Source of the DNA: Helicobacteraceae bacterium
GTDB taxonomy: Bacteria > Campylobacterota > Campylobacteria > Campylobacterales > Sulfurimonadaceae
Reading direction: 5' to 3'
Length of the DNA: 15,359 bases
NCBI GenBank assembly: GCA_015488855.1
Contig: WFMY01000235.1
Location: forward strand, 1-15,359
In this document: positions 14,929-15,359 of the stretch, piece by piece
Position numbering within the stretch: position 1 is the stretch's first letter
Layout of the letters: every line of letters begins with the position of its first letter
The notes under the pieces: generated by a model
Told to the model about the DNA's origin: nothing
Databases searched by the model: none
The model's input: the letters and a program-made list of their open reading frames with translations, nothing else
Translations under genes and position numbers: made by a program

Positions 14929-14933
14929 GTATA
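14928..14933 (-). promoter_or_regulatory. Candidate xre promoter (-10 TATACT)
   Basis: On the - strand, TATACT (5 of 6 to TATAAT) with TTTAAA at 14956-14951 as a possible -35 (4 of 6 to TTGACA) and a 17-bp spacer. Transcription would start near 14921, inside repeat copy 1, about 20 nt before the TTG start. This is a reasonable sigma70 promoter by eye, unproven. Confidence 0.45.
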
Positions 14934-14940
14934 TATTGGT

Positions 14941-14946
14941 TAGAAT
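14941..14946 (+). promoter_or_regulatory. Candidate promoter of the Wzz-type gene (-10 TAGAAT)
   Basis: TAGAAT matches TATAAT in 5 of 6 positions and would start transcription near 14953, at the left edge of repeat copy 2. No -35 is obvious. A second candidate -10, TATAGT at 14962-14967, lies inside copy 2. Under either choice, a protein bound at copy 2 would block initiation or early elongation. Confidence 0.35.
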
Positions 14947-14954
14947 ATTTTTTA

Positions 14955-14978
14955 AATTCCCTATAGTGAAAGTTTTAA
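14955..14978. repeat. Direct repeat copy 2, dyad operator before the Wzz-type gene
   Basis: This copy of AATTCCCTATAGTGAAAGTTT contains a 14-bp near-palindrome, TTCCCTATAGTGAA at 14957-14970, symmetric at 12 of 14 positions around the CTATAG core. Such short dyads are the usual binding form for dimers of small XRE/Cro proteins. It sits directly before the ATG at 14979 and is offset 49 bp from copy 1. The operator role is inferred from symmetry, duplication and placement beside a repressor gene. Confidence 0.7.
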
Positions 14979-15359
14979 ATGAAAAACATGATTGAAGAAG
15001 ATGAAATTGATTTGAAAGAATTGTGGCAAGTTATTGTTAGATACAAAAGCACAATTGTGTTTGTTACTGTTTTGATTACTATTGCAGCACTTGTTTATGC
15101 TTTTGTGAAAACACCTATCTATGAAGTAAAATCAAATATACAAGCGGGTTTTATTGGGGATAAACTATTAGATAACTCAGATGTTGTTGTAAAAAAATTA
15201 CGAATTATTTTTAATGTTGATGACAAACTCCAGACAAAAAAGAAATTTATTTCAGAAGTATCAAATATATCAACAAACAAAAAATTAAAAAATTTCATAG
15301 AGATTCAAACACAAGCAGTTTCTAATGAAGAAGCTTTAAAAAAGAACAAAGAAGTTGTA
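14979..15359 (+). CDS. Wzz/chain-length determinant family protein (3'-partial)
   Basis: The first 127 codons of a polysaccharide co-polymerase-type protein. The cytoplasmic N terminus EEDEIDLKELWQVIVRYKST (6-25) is the classic Wzz start, followed by one membrane span (about 26-44, ending FVKTP) and the PIYEVKSNIQAG segment (45-56) that begins the periplasmic domain. Wzz proteins set O-antigen or capsule chain length; some are fused to a tyrosine kinase domain (Wzc), which cannot be judged because the gene runs off the window. The start is ATG at 14979; ATG at 14988 is an alternative, and neither has a strong Shine-Dalgarno sequence. It is absent from the housekeeping run and probably opens a surface polysaccharide locus, with the XRE protein as its likely local regulator. 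Confidence 0.88.
   Translation, partial: MKNMIEEDEIDLKELWQVIVRYKSTIVFVTVLITIAALVYAFVKTPIYEVKSNIQAGFIGDKLLDNSDVVVKKLRIIFNVDDKLQTKKKFISEVSNISTNKKLKNFIEIQTQAVSNEEALKKNKEVV

Noticed and set aside
1..15359. CRISPR array, tRNA/rRNA genes, insertion sequence, phage or toxin-antitoxin system
   Set aside because: No regularly spaced repeats, tRNA-like folds, transposase or integrase motifs were seen. The XRE protein is antitoxin-sized, but no toxin-like ORF sits beside it.

Overview
The window looks like a chromosome segment from a Campylobacterota (Epsilonproteobacteria) species, most likely Sulfurimonas or a close relative. The grounds are low GC, frequent ATGA and TTGA start/stop overlaps, several TTG starts, and gene order. 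The run M23 peptidase - lpxC - tsaB - thrB - ylxR - infB - rbfA - rimP matches, from memory, the order in Campylobacter jejuni. The short TsaB and the group III truncated haemoglobin also fit this phylum. The genus is inference; the phylum is well supported.

Layout. Positions 1-14661 hold sixteen genes, all on the + strand with almost no intergenic space. First comes NAD synthesis (nadA, cut by the window's left edge, and nadC), then flhB of the flagellar export gate. A DHH-family protein that seems to have lost its catalytic centre follows, then a membrane-anchored M23 peptidoglycan peptidase, lpxC (lipid A), a short TsaB (tRNA t6A) and thrB (threonine). The next block serves translation and ribosome assembly: ylxR, infB, rbfA, rimP. 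After that come ribD (riboflavin), ubiE (menaquinone), a group III truncated haemoglobin, xseA (exonuclease VII) and a protein with a GHxCP motif resembling FmdE. These are mostly housekeeping genes, probably read from a few promoters. A candidate sigma70 -10 box sits on the flhB stop codon.

The right edge changes character. A small XRE/Cro-type repressor gene runs on the - strand and overlaps the tail of the FmdE-like gene. Divergent from it begins a Wzz-type polysaccharide chain-length protein, cut by the window's right edge and probably the first gene of a surface polysaccharide locus. The gap between these two starts is 76 bp. It holds two near-identical direct repeats 49 bp apart, one touching each start region; the Wzz-proximal copy is a nearly perfect 14-bp dyad. 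This looks like an operator pair through which the XRE protein controls itself and the polysaccharide genes, and it is the most interesting structure in the window.

I see no tRNA, rRNA, CRISPR array, insertion sequence or phage gene. No gene-free stretch exceeds about 80 bp.
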